In this document: positions 17,463 through 26,374 of the stretch, one piece after another
Position numbering within the stretch: the first letter of the stretch is position 1
How the letters are laid out: the number at the start of each line of letters is the position of its first letter
Source: Bordetella sp. H567
Lineage (GTDB): Bacteria > Pseudomonadota > Gammaproteobacteria > Burkholderiales > Burkholderiaceae_B
Direction: 5' to 3'
NCBI RefSeq assembly: GCF_001704295.1
Contig: NZ_CP012334.1
Span: 4,724,084 to 4,788,083 of the forward strand
Length of the DNA: 64,000 nt
Position numbers and translations under genes: made by a program
The notes under the pieces: generated by a model
Told to the model about the DNA's origin: nothing
What the model saw: the letters and a program-made list of their open reading frames with translations, nothing else
Databases searched by the model: none

Positions 17463-18652
17463 CCGACATGACCCTCGTCGTCGGTCGATTCCGTGTTGAC
17501 GACGAGCACCCGCGATCGGGAGTCCAATCCCAGTGCCGCGCGGGCACGGCCCCCTTGCACCAATGCGCACAATCCCGCCAGGCCCGCCACGCCGCTTTCC
17601 CCACCCATGATGGTGGCATCGCCGTCGCGCGGATACGCGAGCAGATGCATGGCTTGCCGGCATTGTGCTTCGCTCACGGTGATGAAGGCGCGCGCCAGCG
17701 TATCCAGGACATCCCACGCCAGCGTGGACGGTTCGTAGCACTCCAGCATGGACATGATCGTGGGGTGGCCGGGCCGCACCCGCACGCGGCGGCCGGCGCG
17801 GGCGCTGGCCATGAAGCAGGCGGCCCGTTCCGGTTCGACGATCAGGATCGCCGGCGGCGCGTCCCCGTACATGGCCGTCAATGACGCCCCCAGCGCGGCC
17901 GCCATGCCGCCCACGCCGGCCTGCAAGAACACATGGGTGGGTGGCCGGTCCAGCTGTTCGACGATCTCCTGCGCAATCAGGCAATAGCCTTCCATGACCA
18001 CGCGGGGCACATCGAGATAGTCGTGCCATGACGTATCCGACAGCAGCACCCATCCCTCGGCTTGCGCCAACCGGCCCGCCTGTTCCACCGCATCGTCGTA
18101 GCTCCCGGGCACGACGCGCACCTCCGCGCCAAAGCGCGCGATGGCCCTGCGCCGGCGCTCCGCAACGCCTTGGTGCACGAGGACCACGGCGTGCGCCCCC
18201 ACCAGGCGTGCCCCGGCCGCCACCGCTTGCCCGTGGTTGCCGTCCGTCGCACACACAAAGGTCAATGCCGATGCGGCGCGGCGAAAGGCGAAACTGCCCG
18301 GCTGGTCGCGCTGTCCAGGCATAGGCGGCGCCAGCGATCCCGAACCGGCGCGCGGCAAGTCGTCCAAGCCCAGGGACGCGCCGCCGCGCTCGCGCGCGGT
18401 GTGCCAGACGGTCCGCAAGACCGCATAGGCGCCGCCCAGCGCCTTGAAGCTGCGCAAGCCCAGGCGGCCGCCTTCGTCCTTGACCGCCAGGGCCTCCACG
18501 CCCAGCGCGGCGGCCAGGCCCTTCAGGTCGTGCACGGCGGTTGGCCGATAGTCGAACACCCGTGAAATCAAGGCGCGTACGGAAGCATGGTCGGGCATGC
18601 CCTGGGGGGTTGCGCCTGGCGGGCGATAGTGGGGATTGAGCAGAACGGACAA
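17444..18652 (-). CDS. dpaL: Diaminopropionate ammonia-lyase
   Basis: This 402-residue PLP enzyme of fold type II matches diaminopropionate ammonia-lyase, which turns 2,3-diaminopropionate into pyruvate and ammonia. The PLP lysine is K70 in LRSFKALGGAYAV, followed by CATDGNHGQAVAAGAR and the glycine loop AGVGGMAAALGA. The start appears to be TTG at 18652, about 10 nt after an AGAGG ribosome site; the next ATG (18598) would cut conserved residues. The Lrp-type gene at 18800 is divergent and probably controls it. Confidence 0.9.
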   Translation of the reverse strand: MSVLLNPHYRPPGATPQGMPDHASVRALISRVFDYRPTAVHDLKGLAAALGVEALAVKDEGGRLGLRSFKALGGAYAVLRTVWHTARERGGASLGLDDLPRAGSGSLAPPMPGQRDQPGSFAFRRAASALTFVCATDGNHGQAVAAGARLVGAHAVVLVHQGVAERRRRAIARFGAEVRVVPGSYDDAVEQAGRLAQAEGWVLLSDTSWHDYLDVPRVVMEGYCLIAQEIVEQLDRPPTHVFLQAGVGGMAAALGASLTAMYGDAPPAILIVEPERAACFMASARAGRRVRVRPGHPTIMSMLECYEPSTLAWDVLDTLARAFITVSEAQCRQAMHLLAYPRDGDATIMGGESGVAGLAGLCALVQGGRARAALGLDSRSRVLVVNTESTDDEGHVGHTANG

Positions 18653-18706
18653 GGGATGTTCACCTCTTGAGGGGCGTCAACGATGAAATACTATTTCGTC
18701 TTCCCG

Positions 18707-18727
18707 GGAATATTTACGCTAATATCC
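18707..18727. promoter_or_regulatory. AT-rich imperfect dyad between dpaL and the Lrp gene
   Basis: GGAATATT (18707-18714) faces AATATCC (18721-18727) across TACGCT in the otherwise GC-rich 147-bp divergent region. AT-rich dyads of this size are typical Lrp/AsnC sites. Function is inferred from position only. Confidence 0.45.
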
Positions 18728-18799
18728 CCACGCATACGCAACGTCATTGCACTGCAGGCGCGTAGCCGCGTCGCGCAACGTGCTGGGTCACGGGCGAAC

Positions 18800-19267
18800 A
18801 TGGCCGTACTGGACGAATTCGATCTGAAGCTGCTGGCCTTGGTCCAGGCCAACAGCCGGATTTCGCAGGCGGAACTGGGCGACCGCGTCCACCTGTCGAC
18901 GGCGGCCGTCAACCGCCGCCTGAAACGGCTGGTCAGCGAAGGCGTCATTCGAAAGTTCGGCGCGGTGCTGGCGGGGCGAGCGCTAGGCTATCCCCTGACG
19001 ATCATCACCCAAGTGGCCACGGAAAGTGAACAGATCGATCTGCTCGATGGCATGAAGGCCGCGTTTCGTGCCTGTCCGCAGGTGCAGCAGTGCTATTACG
19101 TCACGGGCGAATGGGACTTCATCCTGCATTTCACCGTGCGCGACATGGCGCAATACACGGAGCTTGCGCGCCAGCTCTTCTTCCAGAACAACAACGTCCA
19201 GCGTTTCCGGACGCTGGTCGTGATGGATTGCATCAAGGCCAGCCAGGATGTGCCCTTCGACCAATAA
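18800..19267 (+). CDS. Lrp/AsnC family transcriptional regulator
   Basis: The start at ATG 18800 gives 155 residues, the standard Lrp length; the frame opens 39 codons earlier but that part is unlike the family. The HTH is at about residues 5-50 (NSRISQAELGDRVHLSTAAV, then RRLKRL), followed by a RAM ligand-binding domain with CYYVTGEWDFILHFTVRD. Divergence from dpaL suggests it activates amino-acid breakdown in response to diaminopropionate or a related amino acid, as seen for other Lrp-controlled degradative genes. Confidence 0.9.
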   Translation: MAVLDEFDLKLLALVQANSRISQAELGDRVHLSTAAVNRRLKRLVSEGVIRKFGAVLAGRALGYPLTIITQVATESEQIDLLDGMKAAFRACPQVQQCYYVTGEWDFILHFTVRDMAQYTELARQLFFQNNNVQRFRTLVVMDCIKASQDVPFDQ

Positions 19268-19351
19268 ACGCCCGCATGCGCCGTTCGCGCATGCAAGGGG
19301 TGTGGCCCCGCCATGCGCACGCGCGGCTTGCCAGCGCGTCAGGCCACGATG

Positions 19352-20260
19352 TCATGCGACGATGCTGGCCGGCTGGTCCAGGGCTTCCGCCAATGCCTGA
19401 GCGAATACCGCCAAGGGCCGCGCCAGTTGCCCCGCCGGCGGCCGATGCAGCAGCCAGGCGCGCACCTGCGGCGTGAAAGCCGGCGTATCGATGATCCGCA
19501 CATCGTCGCGCCGTGGATTGGCCGCAAAGGCGGCCGGGGTCACGATGCCTATCCCCATGCCGCGCGCCACCAGCGAGAGCCGCAAATCCGCGCTCTGCAC
19601 TTCCGCCGCGATGTCCAGATGCAGCCCCTGCGCCTCGAAATGGTTGCGGATATAGGTGCGGAAGCCGCAGCCGTTCTCGTTGGTGACCCAGGGGTATTTG
19701 GCCAGCATGGCCAGATCCGCGGGGTTTGGCACATTCAGCGACGCGGCCGCGACCAGCAGCACGCGCTGCACGCCCAGTTCCTGGCCGGCCAGGCCTTCCG
19801 GTTCCGGCGCGCCGTCCGGCAGGCACACCACCGCGGCGTCCAGTGCGCCTTGCGTGATCTGCGCCAGCAGTTGTGGAGACCAGCCGGACGCCATGCGCAG
19901 CGACAGCCTGGGATAGTCCGCGCGCAGCCGGTCCATCGGCCCCACCAGCGCGGTTTCCGATAGATAAGGCACGACGCCGATCCGCAATTCTCGCTGCAAC
20001 GGGCCGTGGGGCGAGACCCCTTCCATCAGATCGCCCAACGCACGCAGCACCTGTCGGCCGTGCTCATATGCCTGCCGGCCGGCAGCCGTCGGCTTCAGCG
20101 GCTTGGATTGGCGGTCCAGCAAGGTCGCCCCCAGGCGCTCCTCCAGGCTCTGGATCCGGCGCGTGATTCCAGGCTGCGTCACGTGCAGGCGCGCCGACGC
20201 GGCGACGATGGAACCGGTTTCGACGACCGCCAGGAAGGCTTCCAGCTCCCGTATATTCAT
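19352..20260 (-). CDS. LysR family transcriptional regulator
   Basis: A 302-residue LysR protein: HTH at about residues 3-60 (IVAASARLHVTQPGITRRIQ) and a C-terminal effector domain with RELRIGVVPYLSETALVGPM. It is divergent from the MFS transporter at 20364, and the gap holds a near-perfect palindrome, so it very probably controls that transporter. The effector is unknown. Confidence 0.92.
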   Translation of the reverse strand: MNIRELEAFLAVVETGSIVAASARLHVTQPGITRRIQSLEERLGATLLDRQSKPLKPTAAGRQAYEHGRQVLRALGDLMEGVSPHGPLQRELRIGVVPYLSETALVGPMDRLRADYPRLSLRMASGWSPQLLAQITQGALDAAVVCLPDGAPEPEGLAGQELGVQRVLLVAAASLNVPNPADLAMLAKYPWVTNENGCGFRTYIRNHFEAQGLHLDIAAEVQSADLRLSLVARGMGIGIVTPAAFAANPRRDDVRIIDTPAFTPQVRAWLLHRPPAGQLARPLAVFAQALAEALDQPASIVA

Positions 20261-20286
20261 GCGTACTCCGCATAATGTGTATTTCT

Positions 20287-20304
20287 ATAATTCAATTGTA
20301 TTAT
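20287..20304. promoter_or_regulatory. Near-perfect AT-rich palindrome, probable LysR operator
   Basis: ATAATTCAATTGTATTAT matches its reverse complement at 16 of 18 positions, centred on CAATTG. It lies in the 103-bp gap between the divergent LysR and MFS genes, and is strikingly AT-rich for this genome. It is the natural candidate for the LysR binding site and also overlaps where the promoter elements should be. Confidence 0.6.
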
Positions 20305-20363
20305 GATGCCAACGGCGCATAAAGTCTCGACTCGTATTGCGAAATAACTATTTTCGAGGCCTT

Positions 20364-21602
20364 ATGTCCCTACAAGACTCCTCGGTCGCCAGCGGGGCCG
20401 TCCCGGACGCGCCGCCGCACGCCATGACATCGCGGCTGGCGCTGCTGTTCGCGACCTCGGTCGCGGTTATCGTCACGAACCTGTTCGCGCCGCAAACATT
20501 GATCGGGCTGATCGGGCCGTCCCTCGGATTGGCGCCCGCGCAGAACGGCCTGGTCGCCATGGCCACGCTGCTGGGCTACGCGGCCGGTCTATTCCTGCTG
20601 GTCCCCCTGGCCGACCTGATCGAGAACCGCCGCCTCGTCGTCGCGCAACTGGGCGTGGCCATCGCGGCCGCGGCCGCCGCGATGTTCTGCACGGGGGCCG
20701 AGACGCTGCTTCCAGTCCTTTTCGTACTGGGCGCCGCGTGTTCGGCGATCCAGGTGCTGGTTCCGATCGCCGCGCATATGGCGTCGCCGGCACGGCGCGG
20801 GCAAGTGATCGGGGACGTGATGGGCGGCCTGATGGCCGGCATCCTGCTGTCGCGGCCGCTGGCCAGCGTGATCGCCGACGCATGGGGCTGGCGCGCCTTC
20901 TACGGCATAAGCGCTGTCGCCATGACGGTGCTGAGCCTGGTGCTGGCGACGCGATTGCCGCGCAGGCAGCCGGCCGTGCGCGCTTCCTACCGGGCCCTGA
21001 TCGCCTCGCTCTGGCATCTGTGGCGCGAAGAAGAAGTACTGCGGCGCCGCGCACTGTCCGCCAGCCTGGTGATGGGTGCGTTCAGCCTGTTCTGGACGGC
21101 CGTGGCATTGCGGCTGGCACAGCCCCCCTTCGGACTGGGCCAACGCGGCATCGCGCTGTTCGCGCTGGCCGGCGCGGGCGGCGCCATCGTCACCCCGTTG
21201 TTTGGCCGGATCGGCGATCGCGGCTGGACGCGCGCCGCCACCTTGACGGCGCACACGGTGCTCCTGGGCGCGCTGGGGCTGGGCGCGCTCGCGGGCATGC
21301 CGCCACCGGCTGGACGTGCGGCATGGTGGCCGCTGCTGGCGATGGGTGTCGCCGCCGTACTGCTGGATGTGGGCGTGACCGGCGACCAGACCTTGGGACG
21401 GCGCGCGATCAATCTGCTGCGGCCGGAAGCGGGCGGACGCATCAACGGCATCTTCGTCGGCGTGTTCTTCCTGGGCGGCGCGGTGGGATCGGCGCTGGCC
21501 GGCGCGGCATGGGCCTTGGCGGGATGGAACGCCGTGTGCGCGGCCGGCGCGCTGTTCGCCGTCGCGGCGCTCATCACGGCGCTGCGCGGCGACGAAACCT
21601 AG
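20364..21602 (+). CDS. MFS transporter
   Basis: The start at ATG 20364 (GAGG at 20356-20359) gives 412 residues. About twelve hydrophobic segments are visible, with the MFS loop between helices 2 and 3 represented by PLADLIENRR and a second half that repeats the pattern at IGDRGWTRAATL. It resembles the YnfM/AraJ-type drug-proton antiporter group. Substrate unknown; export of a compound sensed by the divergent LysR regulator is the simplest reading. Confidence 0.87.
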   Translation: MSLQDSSVASGAVPDAPPHAMTSRLALLFATSVAVIVTNLFAPQTLIGLIGPSLGLAPAQNGLVAMATLLGYAAGLFLLVPLADLIENRRLVVAQLGVAIAAAAAAMFCTGAETLLPVLFVLGAACSAIQVLVPIAAHMASPARRGQVIGDVMGGLMAGILLSRPLASVIADAWGWRAFYGISAVAMTVLSLVLATRLPRRQPAVRASYRALIASLWHLWREEEVLRRRALSASLVMGAFSLFWTAVALRLAQPPFGLGQRGIALFALAGAGGAIVTPLFGRIGDRGWTRAATLTAHTVLLGALGLGALAGMPPPAGRAAWWPLLAMGVAAVLLDVGVTGDQTLGRRAINLLRPEAGGRINGIFVGVFFLGGAVGSALAGAAWALAGWNAVCAAGALFAVAALITALRGDET

Positions 21603-21633
21603 TGCCCGCCCTTTTCAGCGGGGCAAAATGGCG

Positions 21634-22335
21634 TCATGCATTGCATAGCAATTCGGCCAGCGTCCAGAACAAGTCCCTGTCGCTGAAGCTAAGGCGGTGG
21701 GTGCCGACACGCTTCGTACCGCTGCCTTGCATGTACGAAAATTCGACGTAGAACTCGGGCCCACCGGGATTCCTGGACCCGCCGGACAGGCTCCTCGCGG
21801 CCTGGATCGCGCCATCGCTGGCCATGGTCGCGTCCACCACGCCCTTGACGACATTGGCCAGGGTTATCGCCCCATCGCTGGCCTGGCCAAGCGTGTGGTC
21901 CGGGACCACACCCGCGACCGCGCGATCGACGACCGGATCCGCCATGATGCCAACGCCGGTCTTGAACGTATCGATCAGTGCCCTGGTCGTGGCGTGGCCC
22001 GCGGCAAGCTCCTTGAATCGTTCCCCGGCGCGGTAACGGGCCGCCCTGACGTAGATCATCGGAAGTTCCATGATCTCGTTGACGATGCCGTAGTTGGCCT
22101 CCCTGCGGAAGAAATCGTCGATCTGCGCAAGGGTGCCAATGAGAACCAGCGGCCTGACGCCCATGGGGGTGTTCGAGAAGCTATAGCAATTGGCCGCCGA
22201 CCCGCGCGAGGCCTGCACGCATGCGCCTCGATCCTCGACGAGGTTGGAACCCATGTTGAGCCTTCCGTTCAGGAAAGTGTGCTTGTACGCATGGACCTGT
22301 GCGCCGTACTTGCGCATCAACTTTATTTGCTGCAT
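21634..22335 (-). CDS. Hypothetical protein of unknown family
   Basis: A 233-residue frame from ATG 22335. I do not recognise a domain. It begins MQQIKLMRKYGAQVHAYKHT, has no signal peptide or membrane helix, contains three cysteines within the first 50 residues or so (ACVQASRGSAANCYSF), and ends with SFSDRDLFWTLAELLCNA. It has neither clear operon partners nor a strong ribosome site, and its bases look somewhat less GC-rich than those of its neighbours, which could mean recent arrival. The continuous frame and natural amino-acid mix support a real gene. Confidence 0.6.
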   Translation of the reverse strand: MQQIKLMRKYGAQVHAYKHTFLNGRLNMGSNLVEDRGACVQASRGSAANCYSFSNTPMGVRPLVLIGTLAQIDDFFRREANYGIVNEIMELPMIYVRAARYRAGERFKELAAGHATTRALIDTFKTGVGIMADPVVDRAVAGVVPDHTLGQASDGAITLANVVKGVVDATMASDGAIQAARSLSGGSRNPGGPEFYVEFSYMQGSGTKRVGTHRLSFSDRDLFWTLAELLCNA

Positions 22336-22504
22336 TGCTACCCCATAGCGGCTGAAACGTTCGCGTGTGACGGCACGATCATGGCACGCGGGTTTTGCGC
22401 CTTGAAGCGGATATTTCTGAGCAGGACAGCTGGCCAGGCGCGCGCAGGCGCGGGGCGCCGCTCGGATAACATGTCGGGCTCGTCGTCATTCAGGAACAAC
22501 AACC

Positions 22505-22849
22505 ATGCTCCCCATGATCCAGCCAGGCACCGTGTTCAAGGACAATCTGCGGCAGTTGCCGCCCATCGACGGAATCGCATCCATCGATCTCATCGACCCC
22601 CAGGGCAAGGTGGTGGCCAGCATCGAGAACCAGCCCGGCAAGCAGGGTTCCTTGGCGGTCTACAACTATCTGTCCCGCGCGTTCGGGACGCTGGACGCCA
22701 AGGCCGCGCAACATGGCCTGGCCGTGTTCGCCGAACATACGGACGACGCCCGCGGCCGCCCGGGCGCCCACCCCAATGTCGACCGTCTGCTCGCGATCAT
22801 CGCCGGCGGCGATCCCTTGCGCATCGAGGTCAAGCCGGCCGGCCACTAA
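22505..22849 (+). CDS. DUF2322-like small protein
   Basis: A 114-residue protein starting MLPMIQPGTVFKDNLRQLPP, with VASIENQPGKQGSLAVYNYL and ARGRPGAHPNVDRLLAIIAG. The pattern resembles the DUF2322 family of short cytoplasmic proteobacterial proteins, known only by sequence. AGGA lies upstream of the first ATG; the second ATG at codon 4 is an equally possible start. It stands alone, converging on the Nudix-like gene. Confidence 0.65.
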   Translation: MLPMIQPGTVFKDNLRQLPPIDGIASIDLIDPQGKVVASIENQPGKQGSLAVYNYLSRAFGTLDAKAAQHGLAVFAEHTDDARGRPGAHPNVDRLLAIIAGGDPLRIEVKPAGH

Positions 22850-22865
22850 ACCACGGGCGCATCCG

Positions 22866-23651
22866 CTACCCTGCGTCCGCCGCGGCCTGGACCCGGGCCC
22901 AATGATCCTGGAAAAGCGGCCGAAGGTAATCCGCGCGCGGTGCTTCGCCGCGCAGGAAGGCATCGATGGCCGCTACATCGAGCTTGATGGGGACCAGCCT
23001 GGCGAGTTCCGGCTTTTCCCCCGCACGGCGCAGCTCGGCCTGGTGCGTCGCGAATCGCGACAACGCCAGCTGCGCGGTGCTGTTAAGCCGCACAACGTAG
23101 AACAAACCGATGTTCGACCGCCTTCCACCGGTCTTGATACAAAGCGGCCGAAACGACCGCCGGTCTTGCCATACCGCGGCGCCGACTTCCTCGGTGAGTT
23201 CCCGCTCGCAACAGGCCACTGCCGACACGCCCCGTGCGGCGTTGAGCTCCAGCATGCCTCCCGGGCATAGAAGGTGGCCCGGCGACGCCGTATTGCCAGC
23301 CATCTCACCCAGCAACACGTAGCCATCGGTAGTCAGCAGCACGCTCGAACAGTACACCGCCCGGCAATCGGCTTCCCGGTTCCGGTCGGCGGCCGCGTAA
23401 AGATAATGGGCGTAGTCGGTGACCGCCAGCCTCACGACGGGCGGAGAAGCCGCCGGCTGCACGTCGACGGCGGCCAGGACCTGGCCATTGAAGAAGCGGC
23501 CATCGGCATTGACCGCCTCCCAATGCGCTTGAACCTTCGCCCGGTATGCCGGTGGCAAGGCCAGGGCTTGTGCAGGCAGCTCGAACCGGACCTCTTCGCT
23601 ATTGAAATGGAGAACGACATCCGGAAACCCAAGCCCGTCGGGCCTACGCAC
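22866..23651 (-). CDS. Nudix-hydrolase-like protein with a degenerate Nudix box
   Basis: The frame opens at 23720, but the likely start is GTG at 23651, preceded by GAGG and overlapping the stop of the upstream gene (GTGCGTAG), giving 261 residues. The central segment LLCPGGMLELNAARG followed by ERELTEEVGA resembles the Nudix box G-x5-E-x7-REUxEExGU, with the REL-x-EE-x-G half intact but the first Glu replaced. Residues before it form an N-terminal domain I do not recognise. It may hydrolyse a nucleoside-diphosphate compound or only bind one. It is coupled to the small helical gene upstream. Confidence 0.62.
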   Translation of the reverse strand: MRRPDGLGFPDVVLHFNSEEVRFELPAQALALPPAYRAKVQAHWEAVNADGRFFNGQVLAAVDVQPAASPPVVRLAVTDYAHYLYAAADRNREADCRAVYCSSVLLTTDGYVLLGEMAGNTASPGHLLCPGGMLELNAARGVSAVACCERELTEEVGAAVWQDRRSFRPLCIKTGGRRSNIGLFYVVRLNSTAQLALSRFATHQAELRRAGEKPELARLVPIKLDVAAIDAFLRGEAPRADYLRPLFQDHWARVQAAADAG

Positions 23652-23949
23652 CCTGGTCACCCTCGTCCTGCTGCCGCCGCAAGGCAAGAAGCTCGCGCGC
23701 TTCCTCGTCGGAGTCCACACCCAGGCGCAGCAGCATGTCGATTTCGTCGATGCCTTGCGATTGCGCGTAGTCGGCGATTTCCTGTTCGATCTCGGCCTCG
23801 TAGAGCGCTATCCGTCTTTCCTGCGCCAGCCCGGCCTTCTCCGTCGCGCGCGCGTCCGCGTTGCGGGCGAGCTCCGGCTCGGCCGCCAGCAGCCGCTCCC
23901 TGCCCCTGGCGATCGCCACGTCGATCCGTCTTTCCGCGTTGCCTGCCAT
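23644..23949 (-). CDS. Small charged helical hypothetical protein
   Basis: A 101-residue protein from ATG 23949 with AGGAG 6 nt upstream. It is rich in Ala, Glu and Arg (MAGNAERRIDVAIARGRERL, then AEIEQEIADYAQSQGIDEID) and probably a long alpha helix or coiled coil. No family is recognised. Its last codons overlap the start of the Nudix-like gene, so the two form a unit. Confidence 0.65.
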   Translation of the reverse strand: MAGNAERRIDVAIARGRERLLAAEPELARNADARATEKAGLAQERRIALYEAEIEQEIADYAQSQGIDEIDMLLRLGVDSDEEARELLALRRQQDEGDQGA

Positions 23950-24056
23950 GTTCAACTCCTTGGCCACGATGCCGACCCGGCTGATTCCAAAAGCCCCTGC
24001 GCCGGAGCCGGGTTCGCCCCGGCTCCGCCAGGATAACGCAGCATGGCCGGCGACGG

Positions 24057-24659
24057 TCACGGCGGCGTCTGGCCGCCCTCTTCGCTACCTACGCCGCCCG
24101 TGCTGCCCGCCGCGCTCGCCGCGCCCGCGCCGCTGGACGGCATGGAGGACGCCTGCTGGCCTTGCGACTGCAAGGCGGGCGCAGCCGCGCCCTGGTCTGC
24201 GCTGCGGATTTCGATCCGCCGGGTAGCCGAACTTTCCGGCATGCGTCCCAGGCGGATGGTCAGGACACCGTTTTCCAACGATGCCTGCGTGCGCTCCGGG
24301 TCCGGTGTGAAGGGCAGCGTCACCTGCCGCTGGAAGCGGCCGTAGCTGCGTTCCGAGACGTGCATATTGTTTTCCTGTTGTGCGTTGCTACTCTTCTTTT
24401 CTCCGCTGATGAGTAGTGTGTCGCCCGCCAGGCGCACGTCCACATCCTCCTGCCGCACGCCGGGCAGCTCGACCGATATGCATAGGTCCGAACCTTGTTC
24501 GCTCACTTCGATCTGCGGCATGGCGCCGAAGGACGAGGCGGTACCGGTGCCCCATCCTCCCAACATACCGCCGAAAAGCCGATCGAGTTCCTGGTGCAGT
24601 TCCATGATCGGCGACATGGGCCACTGGCGGCCCGTCATAGGGAGATTGCGCGATGCCAT
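24057..24659 (-). CDS. Hsp20/alpha-crystallin family small heat-shock protein
   Basis: The ATG at 24659 with AGGAGG just upstream gives 200 residues. The alpha-crystallin domain spans about residues 48-140: MPQIEVSEQGSDLCISVELP, then GVRQEDVDVRLAGDTLLISGE, and the GVLTIRLGR signature near its end. The tail from 141 on is Gly/Ala/Ser-rich and lacks an obvious IxI assembly motif, except perhaps RIEI. It acts as an ATP-independent holdase. No sigma-32 promoter was recognised upstream. Confidence 0.93.
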   Translation of the reverse strand: MASRNLPMTGRQWPMSPIMELHQELDRLFGGMLGGWGTGTASSFGAMPQIEVSEQGSDLCISVELPGVRQEDVDVRLAGDTLLISGEKKSSNAQQENNMHVSERSYGRFQRQVTLPFTPDPERTQASLENGVLTIRLGRMPESSATRRIEIRSADQGAAAPALQSQGQQASSMPSSGAGAASAAGSTGGVGSEEGGQTPP

Positions 24660-24777
24660 GGTTGCCTCCTGAGTACGCGCGTAGGGAAGGTGGAGCTGCA
24701 ATCCACATTCCCGTCGAAACGGTGCGAAACACGGGTGACGCCGGGCGTGGGCGACACGCGATCAAGGTGCACGCACG

Positions 24778-24805
24778 AAAAAAAGCCCTCCGGCAAAGGA
24801 GGGCA
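24778..24805 (-). terminator. Rho-independent terminator after tctBA
   Basis: On the minus strand GCCCTCC and GGAGGGC (24799-24805 with 24786-24792) form a 7-bp stem around a 6-nt loop, followed by a run of eight T (24785-24778). It begins 40 nt after the stop of tctA. Confidence 0.9.
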
Positions 24806-24844
24806 AGCAAGTGCCGACAAGGAGATGCCGGCGGCGGCACGTAA

Positions 24845-26374
24845 TCAGTCGGCTTGCACGGCAGGTTGCGGCACGGCCAGGGCCGCGGCCTTGCGCTGGC
24901 GGTTCTTGCGCACGAAGGATGTCACCTGCCACACCACGATGGCGCCGATCGCCGCAAACAGCGTACCGCTGATGGGGCGCGACACGAAGATGCCGAAGTC
25001 GCCGCGGCTGAGCAGCATGGCGCGGCGGAAGTTCTCCTCCAGCATCGGGCCCAGGATGAAGCCCAGCATCAGGGGCGCGGCCTCCATGCCCAGGCGCATG
25101 AACAGATAGCCGATGAAGCCGAAGACCGCGGTGATGTACACGTCGTCCAGGCTGTTGTTGATGCTGAATGTACCCACGCAGCAGAAGAACAGGATGGAGG
25201 GGAACAGCACCGTGTACGGAATCTTGAACACCGACAGCCAGTAGCGCACCAGCGGCACGTTCAGGATGAGCAGGAAGCAGTTGCCGATCCACATGCTGGC
25301 CACCAGGCCCCAGAACAGGTCCGGGTGGTTGGCGATCATGTTGGGTCCGGGCTGCACGCCCTTGACGATGAAGGCCGCCAGCATCAGCGCCATCACGGCG
25401 TTTTCCGGGATGCCGATGGCCATCAGCGGAATGAAGCTGGTCCGCGCGGCGGCTTCGTCAGCCGCCGCCTGGCCGGCCACGCCCTCGATGGCGCCCTTGC
25501 CGATTTCATCGCGGTACTTGCTGAAGCGCTTGTCGGCGGCGTAGGCCGCGAACTGCGCGATCGTCGGGCCGCCACCCGGCAGGATGCCCAGCACCGAGCC
25601 GATGATGCTGCCGCGCAGCGCGCTAGGGATGATGCGCTTGAACTCCGGCCAGGTCGGCAGCAGCTTGATCTTGCCGTTGAAGGGCGTGAGCGTATTGCGG
25701 GCGTCCAGGTTCTTGACGATCTCGGCGATGCCGAAGCAGCCCAGCGCGATGCTGATCAGGCCGACCCCATCCTGCAGGAAGATGAGATCCATGGTGTAGC
25801 GCGCCATGCCGCTGTTGACGTCCGTGCCGATCACGCCCAGCAGAATGCCGATCAGGGCCATGGCCAGGCCGTTGAGCAGGCTGCCGCTGCTGACGAAGCT
25901 GACGCAGAAGAAGCCCAGCATCATCAGCGCACAGTAGTCGGCCGGGCCGAACAGCATGCCCACCTCGCCCAGCGCCGGGGCCATCGTGGACAGCACCACG
26001 ATGGCAACGGTGCCGCCGATGAAGCTCGACATCCCGGCCGTGAACAACGCCAGGCCGGTCTTGCCCTTCAGGTTCATCTGGTACCCGTCGATGCAGGCGA
26101 CGATGCTGCTGGCGTGCGGAATCTTCATCGTGATCGCACTGACGCTGTCGCCGTACTGCGCGCCGTAGTAGATCCCGGCCAGCATGATCAGTGCGCCGCC
26201 GGCGGGGATGGAGTAGGTGATCGGCAGCAGCAGGCTGATGGTCGACAGGGGACCAAGGCCCGGCAACAGGCCGATCAGGGTACCGACCGTGCAACCCAAT
26301 GCGCAATACATCAGGTTTTCCAGGGTCAGCGCTTGTTCGAAACCGAACGAGAGGTTGTGCAGGATGTCGATCAT
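24845..26374 (-). CDS. tctA: Tripartite tricarboxylate transporter, large membrane subunit TctA
   Basis: A 509-residue protein with the start at 26374, overlapping the stop of tctB (ATGA). It has the ten to twelve hydrophobic segments and both repeats of the TctA signature: LIGLLPGLGPLSTISLLLPI near residue 35 and ILPGGGPTIAQFAAYAADKR in the second half. TctA forms the transport path and works with TctB and a TctC/Bug receptor. No receptor gene adjoins this pair; four Bug genes lie elsewhere in the window. The upstream part of the open frame (to 26665) is a shadow of tctB. Confidence 0.93.
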   Translation of the reverse strand: MIDILHNLSFGFEQALTLENLMYCALGCTVGTLIGLLPGLGPLSTISLLLPITYSIPAGGALIMLAGIYYGAQYGDSVSAITMKIPHASSIVACIDGYQMNLKGKTGLALFTAGMSSFIGGTVAIVVLSTMAPALGEVGMLFGPADYCALMMLGFFCVSFVSSGSLLNGLAMALIGILLGVIGTDVNSGMARYTMDLIFLQDGVGLISIALGCFGIAEIVKNLDARNTLTPFNGKIKLLPTWPEFKRIIPSALRGSIIGSVLGILPGGGPTIAQFAAYAADKRFSKYRDEIGKGAIEGVAGQAAADEAAARTSFIPLMAIGIPENAVMALMLAAFIVKGVQPGPNMIANHPDLFWGLVASMWIGNCFLLILNVPLVRYWLSVFKIPYTVLFPSILFFCCVGTFSINNSLDDVYITAVFGFIGYLFMRLGMEAAPLMLGFILGPMLEENFRRAMLLSRGDFGIFVSRPISGTLFAAIGAIVVWQVTSFVRKNRQRKAAALAVPQPAVQAD

